From Flavobacteriales bacterium (GTDB lineage: Bacteria > Bacteroidota > Bacteroidia > Flavobacteriales_E > Vicingaceae), in contig JAJCYO010000163.1 in assembly GCA_029262875.1 (NCBI GenBank), positions 1 to 45,065 of the forward strand: 45,065 bases of DNA. Direction: 5' to 3'. How positions within the stretch are numbered: the first letter of the stretch is position 1; the number at the start of each line of letters is the position of its first letter. Both the position numbers and the translations under genes were made by a program. This document shows, one piece after another, positions 9,126 through 18,614 of this stretch. The notes under the pieces were generated by a model. The model worked only from the letters and a program-made list of their open reading frames with translations. It did no database searches and was not told the origin of the DNA.

Positions 9126-9133
9126 CAAAAATA
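9126..9133 (-). promoter_or_regulatory. Candidate -7 element for the DUF1348 gene
   Basis: On the minus strand TATTTTTG fits TAnnTTTG and lies 22 bases before the ATG at 9103. A TTG is present upstream but at a short spacing, so only the -7 part is supported. Confidence 0.45.
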
Positions 9134-9182
9134 AATTCTTTGAATCTCAATTTTTGAATAATAACGGACAAATTGGATCTTC

Positions 9183-10526
9183 TTAAAAATCAAATGTCAT
9201 CCGTTTTCCTCGAAAATCCTCATCTATTTCCCCCATGTTAAACACCAAATGGCCGTTAACAAAAGTTTGCATCACTTTGGATTTAAATGTTTGCCCTTCC
9301 ATAGGAGACCAACCACATTTATAGAGTAGGTTTTCTTTTTCAACCGTCCAAGGATTGTCAATGTCTACCACCACTAAGTCAGCATAAAAACCTTCTTTAA
9401 TGTAACCCCTTTCTTCAATTTTGAAACAATCAGCTACGGCATGGCTCATTTTTTCTACCATTTTTTCTAAAGAAATTTTGCCATTGTGGTAATGCTCCAA
9501 CATAGCGACTAAAGCATGTTGTACCATTGGTCCACCCGAAGCCGACTTAAAATAAGTATTTAGCTTTTCTTCAACTGTATGAGGTGCATGGTCTGTAGCA
9601 ATAACATCTATAGTTCCATCTATTACTGCATTTAGAATCGCATCTCTATCAGAGGATTTTTTTACTGCAGGGTTCCATTTAATAAAGGCTCCTTTAGATT
9701 CATAATCTTCATCAGAAAACCACATGTGATGAATACAAGCTTCAGCGGTAATGCGTTTTTCTTTTAAAGGAGTTTCATTTTCCAACAGGCCAATTTCTTT
9801 AGCTGTAGATAAGTGGAATAAATGAAAACGGGTGTTGTGTTTTTTCGCTAATTCAATAGCCAATGAGGATGATAAATAACAAGCTTCTTCACTTCTTATT
9901 TCTGGATGACATTCAATGGGTACATCCTCACCATATTTTTCTTTGTAGGCAGCCATATTGTTTCTGATGGTCGTTTCATCTTCACAATGGGCAGCAATTA
10001 ATAACTTACATTTTGAAAAAAGTTCTTCTAAGGTTTCTTTGTTGTCAACCAACATGTTTCCAGTAGAGGAACCCATAAACACTTTTACACCACAAACCGT
10101 TTTAGGGTCTGTTTTTAATACTTCTTCAATGTTATCGTTAGAAGCTCCCATGTAGAAGGAGTAGTTTGCTAAAGAAGTTTTAGCTCCAATATTGTATTTA
10201 TCTTGTAATAACTCTTGTGTTAAGGTATTGGGAACCGTATTTGGCATCTCCATAAAAGAGGTGGTTCCTCCAGCAATTGCAGCAGTAGACTCTGTGTTAA
10301 TGTTCGCTTTATGGGTTAACCCAGGTTCCCGAAAATGGCACTGATCATCAATAACCCCTGGTAACAAGTAATTGTTATGGATATCAATTACTTCATGTCC
10401 TTCTTCATTAAAAATATGATCAGAAGCTTTATATATTTTACTTATTCGTTCTCCTTCGATTAATAAATGACCATTAAAAATAGTTCCTTCATTAACTATT
10501 TGAGCATTTTTTAGTAGTGTTCCCAT
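9183..10526 (-). CDS. pyrC: Dihydroorotase
   Basis: The 447-residue amidohydrolase fits class I dihydroorotase, which interconverts carbamoyl aspartate and dihydroorotate in pyrimidine synthesis. Landmarks are DDQCHFREPGLTHK (60-73), the metal-bridging lysine region VKVFMGSSTGNM (Lys148), AAHCEDE (His180), HLFHLSTAKE (His238) and IATDHAPHT (Asp312). In most relatives the first motif is DxHxH; here the first His position is Gln62, so the metal site differs from the textbook one. From memory this DDQxHFREPG version is common in Bacteroidota, so it probably does not mean loss of activity. Related amidohydrolases (allantoinase, hydantoinase) are possible, but the REPG and GGPMVQHAL segments favour dihydroorotase. 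It lies 48 bases upstream of the glycosyltransferase reading order. Confidence 0.88.
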   Translation of the reverse strand: MGTLLKNAQIVNEGTIFNGHLLIEGERISKIYKASDHIFNEEGHEVIDIHNNYLLPGVIDDQCHFREPGLTHKANINTESTAAIAGGTTSFMEMPNTVPNTLTQELLQDKYNIGAKTSLANYSFYMGASNDNIEEVLKTDPKTVCGVKVFMGSSTGNMLVDNKETLEELFSKCKLLIAAHCEDETTIRNNMAAYKEKYGEDVPIECHPEIRSEEACYLSSSLAIELAKKHNTRFHLFHLSTAKEIGLLENETPLKEKRITAEACIHHMWFSDEDYESKGAFIKWNPAVKKSSDRDAILNAVIDGTIDVIATDHAPHTVEEKLNTYFKSASGGPMVQHALVAMLEHYHNGKISLEKMVEKMSHAVADCFKIEERGYIKEGFYADLVVVDIDNPWTVEKENLLYKCGWSPMEGQTFKSKVMQTFVNGHLVFNMGEIDEDFRGKRMTFDF

Positions 10527-10574
10527 GGGTGTAAAATTACAAAATGGAACTTCGAGAAAGGAATAAGGTTTGGT

Positions 10575-11306
10575 TTATTTCTGATATTTTCTGAACCAAC
10601 TTTTCATTTTCATTTGGATCACTCCAAAAATGGCTTCTTTAAAAATCCCACCACTCATTTTAGATTCTCCTTCTTGTCTGTCGGTAAAAATAATAGGTAC
10701 TTCAACAATGTTAAACCCGAATTTACAAGCAGTAAATTTCATTTCGATTTGGAAGGCATACCCTTTAAATTTTATAGCATCCAAATCAATGGTTTCTAAT
10801 ACTTTTCGAGTATAGCATTTAAAGCCAGAGGTAGTATCCCTAATGTCCATTCCGGTAATTATTCGAACATAAGCAGAAGCATAATAAGACATTAGGACTC
10901 TTCCCATAGGCCAGTTAACCACATTTACTCCAGATTTGTAGCGTGATCCAATGGATAAATCGGCACCATCTTTTGCGCAAGCATTATACAATTGGATGAG
11001 GTCTTCTGGGTTGTGAGAAAAATCACAATCCATTTCAAAAATGTATTGATAGTTGCGTTTTAATGACCATTTAAATCCATGAATGTATGCTGTTCCTAAC
11101 CCTAATTTTCCACTTCGTTCTTCAAGGTGCAACTGATCGGTAAATTCGGTTTGTAATTTTTTTACAATAGCTGCAGTTCCGTCAGGGGATCCATCATCCA
11201 CAATCAAAATATGAAAGTCCTTGTCTAAAGAAAATACTTTGCGTACCATCTTTTCCAGGTTTTCCTTTTCGTTGTAGGTTGGTATAATTACAATACTATC
11301 TGACAT
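10575..11306 (-). CDS. Dpm1-like polyprenol monophosphomannose synthase (GT2)
   Basis: The 243-residue protein is a GT-A-fold family 2 glycosyltransferase of the dolichol/polyprenol-phosphate mannose synthase type. It starts IVIIPTYNEKENL, has the nucleotide-sugar motif LIVDDGSPDGT (Asp37, Asp38), the metal-binding FEMDCDFSHNP (Asp93, Asp95), the acceptor region DTTSGFKCYTRKVL, and FTDRQEGESKMS near the C-terminus. No membrane anchor is present, as in the soluble Dpm1 type. It would transfer mannose or a related sugar from a nucleotide donor to a lipid phosphate at the cytoplasmic face. The exact sugar is not readable. It precedes the dihydroorotase gene in the direction of transcription. Confidence 0.88.
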   Translation of the reverse strand: MSDSIVIIPTYNEKENLEKMVRKVFSLDKDFHILIVDDGSPDGTAAIVKKLQTEFTDQLHLEERSGKLGLGTAYIHGFKWSLKRNYQYIFEMDCDFSHNPEDLIQLYNACAKDGADLSIGSRYKSGVNVVNWPMGRVLMSYYASAYVRIITGMDIRDTTSGFKCYTRKVLETIDLDAIKFKGYAFQIEMKFTACKFGFNIVEVPIIFTDRQEGESKMSGGIFKEAIFGVIQMKMKSWFRKYQK

Positions 11307-11406
11307 ACTGCTTCATAAGTAAGCCTGTAAATATAATTAATTGAATTGTAGATTTAACAACCGTTTATGAAATTGTGTTAATTGTTGTTAATGTTAAATT
11401 TTATGG

Positions 11407-13560
11407 TCAACGTATCACAGTTACATTGCCTTTTTTGAAAACCTCTTCAGCATCGGAACACCTGGTAGATAAATGGTAAACAAAAACGCCAGGGTCAACA
11501 GGATTACCTTTGTAAGTACCATCCCAACCAATGGATTGATCTTCTGTTTCAAAAACCAATTCTCCCCAACGGTCATAGATTTTAAAACTCATTTCATCTA
11601 TCCCTCCTCTAACATAAAGTACATCATTTTCTCTATCCCCATTTGGGGTAAAGGCATTTGGAACAAAAACTTCTGCCAATGCTGATTTTTCCAATGTGCG
11701 GGTATAAGAATCGGTACAACCATTGGCTGTATTGACGGTTATACTTACATCATAATTTCCACTTCCAGCATAAAAATGGGTATCGACTGGAGCAGTAGAG
11801 GAACTACCATCACCAAAGTTCCAATTGTAATTGGTTGTTACCACTCCATCTAAAGAAGAAGAAGCTTCAAATAACACTCCATAAGTACATTTAATGTCTT
11901 TAATGTCATAACTAAATGTAAAATCGGGGTAGATGATGACCTGTAGCTGTGAAGTATCTCCACAAGCTGGACTATCAGTGTAAGCTATTAAAACAGGGTT
12001 ATAAACTCCTGGTCCAGGATAGGTATAATTCGGGTTAGCATTATTAGAAGTATCCGATGTAGTAGTGGTCACACCAAAATCCCAGAAGTAATTGACAGGG
12101 TATAATCCATCATAAGAAGAATTACCAAAAAAGTTAACGTCAGGTGAACAAGGGGTGTCATTTAATACTCCGTTTAAGGTAAATTCTGGAAAGACAGTTA
12201 CGGTTACTGTTCCTGTGTCATTACATCCAGTATTTGTAGGTGAATAAGAAATCAATGTAATGGTATACGTTCCCGTATCTGGATAAGTATACGTTGGGTT
12301 TTGTAGATTAGAGATTCCGCTGCCGTCACCAAAATTCCAATCAAAAACTACACTTCCGGTACTGTCTAAAGAAGTATTCGCATCAAATAAGACATTTTGA
12401 GTACAAGGCTCATTGTTAAAGTTCATGTTTTGTATAAATTCTGGTAGTATGGTCACCGTTCCATAGCTCGTGTCATTACATGCCGGGTTTAAGCTTGAAA
12501 AAGCGACTAACGTTACAGTGTAAGTTCCTGTATCAGGGTAAGTGTATGATGGAGTAAACGCACTTGATGTATCAGTTGTAGTCGTTCCATCACCAAAATC
12601 CCATAAGTAAGAACCTGCACCAGTACTGTTATTGGTAAATCCTGCTGTAAAACTTTCACAACTAAAGTTTGGTGCAACTAAAGCAGCAACCGTAACATTT
12701 CCACAGGGCACAACATTAAACTGGAAATCTCTTTTTGTTTCACTTAAAAAAACACCATTTCGGTATTCTGATACTTTCATTCCAACAACAAATTGACCCA
12801 AAGGACCTGGCGTTGCGGTTAAAAGACCAGTAGTAGGGTCTATTGATAATGGAACTGCACCCCCAAGCATGTCTAAGGTATTGTAAGGGGCATTCCAGTT
12901 TACTAAAGGATAGGGCGGGTTATTTGGAGGTTGAGGCATAGGAACTGCTTGCGAAGCTCCATGAAAAGGTTGAAATAATTCATAATACAAAGAATCTCCA
13001 TCAGGATCAGTTGCTGAATGATCAAAACTAAATGGTAGAGAAGAACAGATGAATGGAGGGGGCCATGCGTTAAATATAGGGTTACTATTAATCACTTCCA
13101 CTATGGTATCTGGGACAGTAGCGTAATAGGTAGCACCAGTAGCATTGGGTGAAATTATGTTTAAAATGGTTTGGTTTCGACAACAACGCTGATAGGCTAA
13201 TTGGTAGCCACCAGGAATAGGAGGTAAGTTGATGGTATCAATATAAGTGGTTACCTCATAACAAACATTGGTTGGAGGTAAAACACAAGGACTATTAATG
13301 GTTAATGGCAAGGTATCTAAGCTTATAAAGCTCATGTAAATGGTTTGCAACAATACATTGTTGGTATCAAAGACACCCAATGCTGCAGGGTCATCAAAAG
13401 GAGGGACTCCGTTCCAGCAGTCTCGGTAAACAGTTAGTCGAATTTCATAATTGTCGTTGCCCAAATACAGGTAATTTAATTCCCCTCCAACAATATGAGT
13501 TGCTTTAGTTGTAGGAACTAAAAAAGTAATCAAGGCTATTACAAAAAATAGTTTTTTCAT
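11407..13560 (-). CDS. Secreted PKD-domain protein with T9SS type B sorting domain
   Basis: The 717-residue protein has a signal peptide (about 1-20, ending TKA) and an N-terminal region typical of large Bacteroidota surface proteins (THIVGGELNYLYLGNDNYE, YQRCCRNQTILNI, DHSATDPDGDSLYYELF). About four PKD modules follow from residue 285 to 630, marked by repeated WDFGDG/WNFGDGS and YTYPDTGTYT segments. The C-terminus is the CHU_C / gliding-motility-associated type B T9SS domain: VFVPNAFTPNGDRENDVLYV, IYDRWGELVFE and GVFVYHLSTRC. Type B proteins are exported by T9SS and often stay on the cell surface. It begins 39 bases after the TRIC gene and may be read from the same transcript, but a separate promoter is as likely. 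Ligand unknown. Confidence 0.87.
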   Translation of the reverse strand: MKKLFFVIALITFLVPTTKATHIVGGELNYLYLGNDNYEIRLTVYRDCWNGVPPFDDPAALGVFDTNNVLLQTIYMSFISLDTLPLTINSPCVLPPTNVCYEVTTYIDTINLPPIPGGYQLAYQRCCRNQTILNIISPNATGATYYATVPDTIVEVINSNPIFNAWPPPFICSSLPFSFDHSATDPDGDSLYYELFQPFHGASQAVPMPQPPNNPPYPLVNWNAPYNTLDMLGGAVPLSIDPTTGLLTATPGPLGQFVVGMKVSEYRNGVFLSETKRDFQFNVVPCGNVTVAALVAPNFSCESFTAGFTNNSTGAGSYLWDFGDGTTTTDTSSAFTPSYTYPDTGTYTVTLVAFSSLNPACNDTSYGTVTILPEFIQNMNFNNEPCTQNVLFDANTSLDSTGSVVFDWNFGDGSGISNLQNPTYTYPDTGTYTITLISYSPTNTGCNDTGTVTVTVFPEFTLNGVLNDTPCSPDVNFFGNSSYDGLYPVNYFWDFGVTTTTSDTSNNANPNYTYPGPGVYNPVLIAYTDSPACGDTSQLQVIIYPDFTFSYDIKDIKCTYGVLFEASSSLDGVVTTNYNWNFGDGSSSTAPVDTHFYAGSGNYDVSITVNTANGCTDSYTRTLEKSALAEVFVPNAFTPNGDRENDVLYVRGGIDEMSFKIYDRWGELVFETEDQSIGWDGTYKGNPVDPGVFVYHLSTRCSDAEEVFKKGNVTVIR

Positions 13561-13599
13561 TATTGTAGTAGACGAAATGTTTATTTGGTTAGTTGCAAG

Positions 13600-14229
13600 C
13601 TAAGGGTTTTCATCATTATATCTTATTTGGGGAAGAGAGATATTAAATTTAATCACCAACAAGCGTGCTATAATCATTAACAATATTGGAATAATTTGAA
13701 GAATAGGATTATCTACTTGAAGTTTTAACAGAATAAAATAAATTGCTCCTCCTGCGATACTAATGGTGGCATAAATTTCTTTTTTAAAAATTACTGGAGT
13801 TTCATTCACAAGCACGTCTCTTAATACACCACCAAAAGATCCTGTAATGGTTCCTAAAACCATGCAACTCAACGGGTGTAACCCTGTCTCAATTCCGATC
13901 TGATTTCCTGTAATGGTAAATAACCCTAAACCAATTGCATCAAATAGTAGTAGTGACTTATTAAATCTATTCAATTTATTTTTGAAAAGAATTGCAATCA
14001 ATACTCCTCCTAAAATAAAAAAGAGATGAGTTGGGTTATTTAGCCAAAAAACAGATTTTTCAGTTAAAAGAATATCACGAATTGTACCTCCACCAACTGC
14101 CGTTACAAAACCAATAATTAGTATTCCAAATGGATCAAATTTTTTATTTATAGCTTTAAGTGCTCCAGAAATGGCGAAGGTAAATAATCCTATAAACCCG
14201 ATATATTCAATTATAGTTTCCATAGTCAT
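13600..14229 (-). CDS. TRIC-like (UPF0126/YicG) cation channel
   Basis: The 209-residue protein has about seven hydrophobic segments arranged as two homologous halves, with the glycine-rich repeats VTAVGGGTIRDILL (42-55) and TITGSFGGVLRDVLV (127-141) that define the UPF0126/trimeric intracellular cation channel family. Prokaryotic TRIC proteins form homotrimeric monovalent-cation channels in the inner membrane. Its ATG lies immediately next to the aroF stop codon (no spacer), so it is probably co-transcribed with the trp operon; an alternative start two codons downstream (METII) is possible. There is no known link to aromatic amino acid synthesis. Confidence 0.88.
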   Translation of the reverse strand: MTMETIIEYIGFIGLFTFAISGALKAINKKFDPFGILIIGFVTAVGGGTIRDILLTEKSVFWLNNPTHLFFILGGVLIAILFKNKLNRFNKSLLLFDAIGLGLFTITGNQIGIETGLHPLSCMVLGTITGSFGGVLRDVLVNETPVIFKKEIYATISIAGGAIYFILLKLQVDNPILQIIPILLMIIARLLVIKFNISLPQIRYNDENP

Positions 14230-15240
14230 CTAAAGATTAGTTACAAGTTGTCTTGTTTGATGTATTTGTTGATACAGCTTTTCAGCCTGTTGATAATATA
14301 GTGTTTGTTGTCCATCAGAAAACGCGATTTCCGGGTTTTCATGTGTTTCGATGATAATTCCATCTGCTCCACACATTACTCCTGCTAAAGCCATAGTAGC
14401 AACATGTTGTCGTAATCCAATTCCATGTGAAGGATCGACAATAACAGGTAAATGAGACTTTTCCTTTAAAATAGGAATAGCATTTAAATCTAATGTGTTG
14501 CGGTACGCTTTTTCATATGTTCGAATACCTCTTTCACATAATAGTATTTTTTCATTTCCGTTAGAAAAAACATATTCTGCTGAGGCCAATAACTCTTCTA
14601 TTGTTCCTGACATGCCACGTTTTATCATTACGGGTTTGTCTACTTTTCCTAATATATCTAATAGGTTAAAGTTTTGAGAGTTTCGTGCTCCAACTTGAAA
14701 AATGTCAACATAGTCTACCATTTCTTCTACTTGTGAGACTTGCATGACTTCAGTAATTACTTTAATCCCATTTTCTGAACAGTGTTTGTAAAATAATTTC
14801 AGGCCTTCCATTCCCATTCCACGAAAAGCATAAGGAGAACTGCGGGGTTTGTAAACTCCGCCACGCATTATTTTGATGTTATTTTTCAGTAAATGTTGAA
14901 CAGTATTTTCAATTTGCTCTTCTCCCTCAATAGAACAAGGTCCAGCCATAATTGCCAATTCATTTCCTCCAATGGTAACATCATCACCTAAATCAATTAT
15001 AGTCTCATTCACTTTCCATTTTTTTGAAACCAATTTATAATCATCTGAAACACGGTGAATGTCTTCAATACCATTTAGATTCCCAATGTTTCTTAGATCA
15101 AAATCTACTTTAGGTATTCCAACAATGTAGTTTTTAAATTGTGTTGAAATAAGGTTTGATTTAATGTTTAAATCGGATAGCTTATTGATTAACACTTCTT
15201 TTTCAGAAGAAGTAATGTTATCTGATAGTTGAATAATCAT
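14230..15240 (-). CDS. aroF: 3-deoxy-7-phosphoheptulonate (DAHP) synthase
   Basis: The 336-residue enzyme joins phosphoenolpyruvate and erythrose 4-phosphate in the first step of the shikimate pathway. An N-terminal ferredoxin-like/ACT-like regulatory domain (about 1-75) precedes a catalytic barrel of the short type I-beta (AroA-beta) family: AGPCSIEGEEQI (from 99), RGGVYKPRSSPYAFRGMG (126-143), QVGARNSQNF, KRGMSGTIEELL, and IVDPSHGIGLR. Domain order is like the Thermotoga enzyme, where the N-terminal domain gives feedback inhibition. Its start overlaps the trpA stop by four bases, so it belongs to the trp operon and the attenuator upstream of trpE should also control entry into the pathway. 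Confidence 0.93.
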   Translation of the reverse strand: MIIQLSDNITSSEKEVLINKLSDLNIKSNLISTQFKNYIVGIPKVDFDLRNIGNLNGIEDIHRVSDDYKLVSKKWKVNETIIDLGDDVTIGGNELAIMAGPCSIEGEEQIENTVQHLLKNNIKIMRGGVYKPRSSPYAFRGMGMEGLKLFYKHCSENGIKVITEVMQVSQVEEMVDYVDIFQVGARNSQNFNLLDILGKVDKPVMIKRGMSGTIEELLASAEYVFSNGNEKILLCERGIRTYEKAYRNTLDLNAIPILKEKSHLPVIVDPSHGIGLRQHVATMALAGVMCGADGIIIETHENPEIAFSDGQQTLYYQQAEKLYQQIHQTRQLVTNL

Positions 15241-16004
15241 AATATTGATTTTACAAATTCGTTTACTGTTGTTTTTGTATTGTTATTGTTCTCCAAAGCT
15301 TTTATAAAAGCACTTCCTATTATTGCTCCTTCTGCATTTTTACAGGCAGTGTTAAAAGTTTTTTGATTTGAAATTCCAAAGCCAATGAGCTTTGGGTTGC
15401 TAAGGTTAAGCTCATTTATTCGCTCGAAATAATCCAGTTGATTTTGTTCGATATCATTTTTAGAACCTGTAGTTGCATAGGAAGAAACAACATACAAGAA
15501 ACCTGAACTTTCAGCATCAATCAACCTTATTCTTTTATCTGTTGTTTGCGGAGTGATTAAGAAAATCATGTCCAATTCTAAATTCTGAATAACTGTTTTG
15601 TAATCACTCTGATAGATTTCCAGTGGTAAATCTGGGATAATAAAACCATCAACTCCCACAGTTTTTGCCTTTTCGAAAAAGGCAGTAGTACCATATTGTA
15701 ATACTTGGTTATAATACCCCATCAATACAATTGGAACTGAAACAGTTTTTCTAATTTCCTCAATTTGTTCAAATATTATTTCGAGTGTAATGCCATTTTT
15801 AATAGCAATATGACTACTATTTTGAATAGTAGGGCCATCAGCTAAGGGATCAGAAAAGGGCATTCCAATTTCGACCATATCTACACCACTGTTGGCTAAT
15901 TCTTGAATAATTTCAATGGTATCGTTTAGGTTTGGAAACCCTGCAGTAACATAGATGTTAAGGATGTCCTTTTTTTCTTTAAACAGTTGTTCTATTCTAT
16001 TCAT
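15237..16004 (-). CDS. trpA: Tryptophan synthase alpha subunit
   Basis: The start is set at 16004 ([20 protein letters not shown]), giving 255 residues; a longer in-frame ORF extends 13 codons into trpB but adds sequence unlike the family. The alpha subunit cleaves indole-3-glycerol phosphate to indole and glyceraldehyde 3-phosphate. Catalytic residues are Glu45 and Asp56 in [19 protein letters not shown], matching Glu49/Asp60 of the enteric enzyme; the phosphate-binding GFGIS and the final IIGSAFI strand are present. The ATG overlaps the trpB stop (ATGAATAG arrangement), as expected for translational coupling of the two subunits. Confidence 0.96.
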   Translation of the reverse strand: MNRIEQLFKEKKDILNIYVTAGFPNLNDTIEIIQELANSGVDMVEIGMPFSDPLADGPTIQNSSHIAIKNGITLEIIFEQIEEIRKTVSVPIVLMGYYNQVLQYGTTAFFEKAKTVGVDGFIIPDLPLEIYQSDYKTVIQNLELDMIFLITPQTTDKRIRLIDAESSGFLYVVSSYATTGSKNDIEQNQLDYFERINELNLSNPKLIGFGISNQKTFNTACKNAEGAIIGSAFIKALENNNNTKTTVNEFVKSIL

Positions 16005-17181
16005 CGTCCATCTTTTTAATATATGTTTCCATATCCTTATCACCTCTTCCTGAAAGATTTATTACCACATTTTCATTTGGATTGAAATCAATTTTAGTTA
16101 ATGCTGCTAATGCGTGGGCTGATTCTAACGCGGGAATAATTCCCTCAAGCTTAGTTAATTCATAAGCTGCGGTTAGTGCTTCTTTGTCAGTTGCACCAAT
16201 AAAAGTTCCTCGTCCAGTTTTAAATAAATGAGCATGTAAAGGACCAACTCCAGGATAATCCAACCCAGCAGAAATTGAATGTGGTTCTGTTATTTGTCCC
16301 TCACTATTTTGCATTAATAGGGTCTTACTTCCATGGATAATTCCTTCTGTTCCAACTTGAGTCGTTGCAGCAGTTTTATCTGTTTCAACACCCAAACCAT
16401 CAGCTTCAACAGCAATTAGTTCCACTTTTTCATTATCTAAGTAATGATAAAAAGCACCTGCAGCATTACTTCCACCACCAACGCAAGCAATAATTTTATC
16501 GGGATGATCTTTTCCTGTTTTCTCTTGCAATTGGTTTTTCATTTCTTCACTGATAATGGATTGAAATCGAGCCACCATGTCAGGGTAAGGGTGAGGCCCA
16601 ACTACTGAACCTATTAAATAATAGGTATCTACAGGATTTGCAATCCAATCGCGAATGGCCTCATTGGTAGCATCTTTAAGGGTTTTACTTCCTGATGTTG
16701 CTGAACGAACTTCAGCCCCTAACATTTTCATTCGGGCAACATTTGGTGCTTGTCTTTTAATGTCTACTTCACCCATATAAACAAGACATTCTAATCCCAT
16801 TAAAGCGCAGACTGTTGCTGTTGCAACCCCATGTTGACCAGCACCTGTTTCGGCAATAATTCGTTTTTTGTTCATCCGTTGGGCCAATAAAATTTGGCCA
16901 ATGGTATTGTTTATTTTATGTGCTCCTGTATGATTTAGGTCTTCTCTCTTTAAGAAGATGTTTGTATTATATTTTTTAGACAATCGTTTTGCGAAATAGA
17001 GTGGAGTTGGCCTACCAACATACTCTTTTAACAGGTCTTTAAATTCCTCTTGAAAACTATCTGACTCAATAATTTGTAAATAATTTTCTTTCAATTCATT
17101 TACATTATGGTAAAGCATTTCAGGAATAAATGCTCCTCCAAAATCTCCATAAAACCCTTGTTCGTTAACCTTGTAATTCAT
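15997..17181 (-). CDS. trpB: Tryptophan synthase beta subunit
   Basis: The 394-residue PLP enzyme condenses indole with serine to give tryptophan. The PLP lysine is Lys89 in [14 protein letters not shown], the catalytic Glu111 is in [11 protein letters not shown], and the cofactor phosphate loop GGGSNAAG and C-terminal LSGRGDKDM are present. It belongs to the standard TrpB1 type (length and Gly-rich COMM-like region [15 protein letters not shown]), which pairs with TrpA. It overlaps trpF upstream by 17 bases and trpA downstream by 8 bases. Confidence 0.97.
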   Translation of the reverse strand: MNYKVNEQGFYGDFGGAFIPEMLYHNVNELKENYLQIIESDSFQEEFKDLLKEYVGRPTPLYFAKRLSKKYNTNIFLKREDLNHTGAHKINNTIGQILLAQRMNKKRIIAETGAGQHGVATATVCALMGLECLVYMGEVDIKRQAPNVARMKMLGAEVRSATSGSKTLKDATNEAIRDWIANPVDTYYLIGSVVGPHPYPDMVARFQSIISEEMKNQLQEKTGKDHPDKIIACVGGGSNAAGAFYHYLDNEKVELIAVEADGLGVETDKTAATTQVGTEGIIHGSKTLLMQNSEGQITEPHSISAGLDYPGVGPLHAHLFKTGRGTFIGATDKEALTAAYELTKLEGIIPALESAHALAALTKIDFNPNENVVINLSGRGDKDMETYIKKMDDE

Positions 17182-17779
17182 CGGAAAATAGTTTTATTTT
17201 TTGTATGTTTTTTAATCCAGGCTCAATTTCAAACCCACTGTTGATGTCTACTCCAGCAAATTGCGGATGTTCCATATCTTTAATTTGTTTAACCATTGTT
17301 TCATCGATTCCGCCACTTAATAAAAAAGGAACTTGACCACTATAGTTTTCAATCAATTTCCAATTGAATGTAATTCCATTTCCACCAGCGTTTTTCCCAA
17401 AAGCATCAAATAAAAAGTAATCACAAAAAGCTTCATAGGCTTGCAATTGTTTAAAATCAAAATTCTCAGAGATGTTAAATGCTTTAATGATTTTGTATTT
17501 TTTTTGCCTCATTTCTTGACAAAAACTTGGTGTTTCGTTTCCGTGTAGTTGGATGTAATCTAATTTGAATTCAACTGATTTTTTAGCAATAAAGTCTTCT
17601 TTTTGATTAACAAAGACACCTGCTTTATATATTGTTTCTGGAATTTTCACATCAGGAAATGTCGTTACATTTCTCGGTGAATTTTCATGAAAAATGAAGC
17701 CAATAAAGTTGGGTTGAACTTTTATAAGCTCAAGAATATTGTTGCTATTTCTCATTCCACAGACCTTAAGCTTCAACAT
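17165..17779 (-). CDS. trpF: Phosphoribosylanthranilate isomerase
   Basis: The 204-residue beta-barrel enzyme performs the Amadori rearrangement of phosphoribosylanthranilate. The catalytic Cys7 lies in KVCGMRN; other family blocks are [52 protein letters not shown] and GVDINSGFE, the last carrying the catalytic Asp. Length is normal for a free-standing TrpF, so trpC and trpF are separate genes here rather than fused as in enteric bacteria. It overlaps trpC upstream by 14 bases and trpB downstream by 17. Confidence 0.95.
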   Translation of the reverse strand: MLKLKVCGMRNSNNILELIKVQPNFIGFIFHENSPRNVTTFPDVKIPETIYKAGVFVNQKEDFIAKKSVEFKLDYIQLHGNETPSFCQEMRQKKYKIIKAFNISENFDFKQLQAYEAFCDYFLFDAFGKNAGGNGITFNWKLIENYSGQVPFLLSGGIDETMVKQIKDMEHPQFAGVDINSGFEIEPGLKNIQKIKLFSDELQG

Positions 17780-18569
17780 TGGTGTTTTGATTTAATTGTT
17801 CAATGAACTTTTTACACTCTAACTCTGGAGAAGCTGTTTTCATAAAATTTTCACCTATCAAGAATCCGTCAAAATCGTGTTGTTTTAATTCAATGATATT
17901 TTTATAATCGCTAATTCCACTCTCTGCAATTTTTACTGTTCCTGTTGGGAGCTGCTGAGCTAAACGAATGGAGTTTTCAAAATCAACATCAAATGTTTTT
18001 AGATTACGATTGTTGATGCCAACCAAACTAATTTCTGGTATGTACTTTTCAAGCTCTTCTTGCGTGTGAACTTCTAACAGCACTTCTAACCCTAATTGTT
18101 GAGCTAAAGCGGTAAATTGTTTGATTTCGTCTTTACTCAAAACGGAAGCAATCAATAGAATGGCATCTGCACCAATTGATTTTGCTTCCATAATTTGGTA
18201 TTCAGATACGGTAAAATCTTTTCTTAGTATAGGACAGAAATTGAACTTTCTTGCTGTTGTTAGGTCTTCAGTTGTTCCGCCAAAAAAGTGAGTGTCTGTT
18301 AAAACCGATAAGGCAGAAGCTCCTGCTTGCATATAGCCAATTGATGTTTTTTCTACATTGGCAAATTCATTAATCATTCCTTTTGAAGGGGATTTTCGTT
18401 TGAATTCAGCTATAATTCCACTTTTATCTTCTCGTTTAATATAGTGTTTTAAGGAAACACATTCCGATTGAAAGTAAAGGCTTTGTTCCAATAGTTTTAT
18501 TGGGTGCGTTGCTATTCTTTCTGCTACTTCTTTTCTTTTGTAAGCTATTATTTCGTCTAAGATTGTCAT
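17766..18569 (-). CDS. trpC: Indole-3-glycerol-phosphate synthase
   Basis: The 267-residue barrel enzyme converts carboxyphenylamino-deoxyribulose phosphate to indole-3-glycerol phosphate. Family blocks include AEFKRKSPSKG (54-64), LTDTHFFGGT, PILRKDFTVSEYQI with the catalytic lysine, LEVLLEVHTQEEL, VGINNRNLKTF, and AESGI near the end. It is followed with overlap by trpF and preceded, after a 45-base gap, by the four-helix-bundle gene rather than directly by trpD. Confidence 0.96.
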   Translation of the reverse strand: MTILDEIIAYKRKEVAERIATHPIKLLEQSLYFQSECVSLKHYIKREDKSGIIAEFKRKSPSKGMINEFANVEKTSIGYMQAGASALSVLTDTHFFGGTTEDLTTARKFNFCPILRKDFTVSEYQIMEAKSIGADAILLIASVLSKDEIKQFTALAQQLGLEVLLEVHTQEELEKYIPEISLVGINNRNLKTFDVDFENSIRLAQQLPTGTVKIAESGISDYKNIIELKQHDFDGFLIGENFMKTASPELECKKFIEQLNQNTNVEA

Positions 18570-18614
18570 TCTTCTAATGATTTAATGTTGTAATAGGTAA
18601 ATGTTACAATGTTC

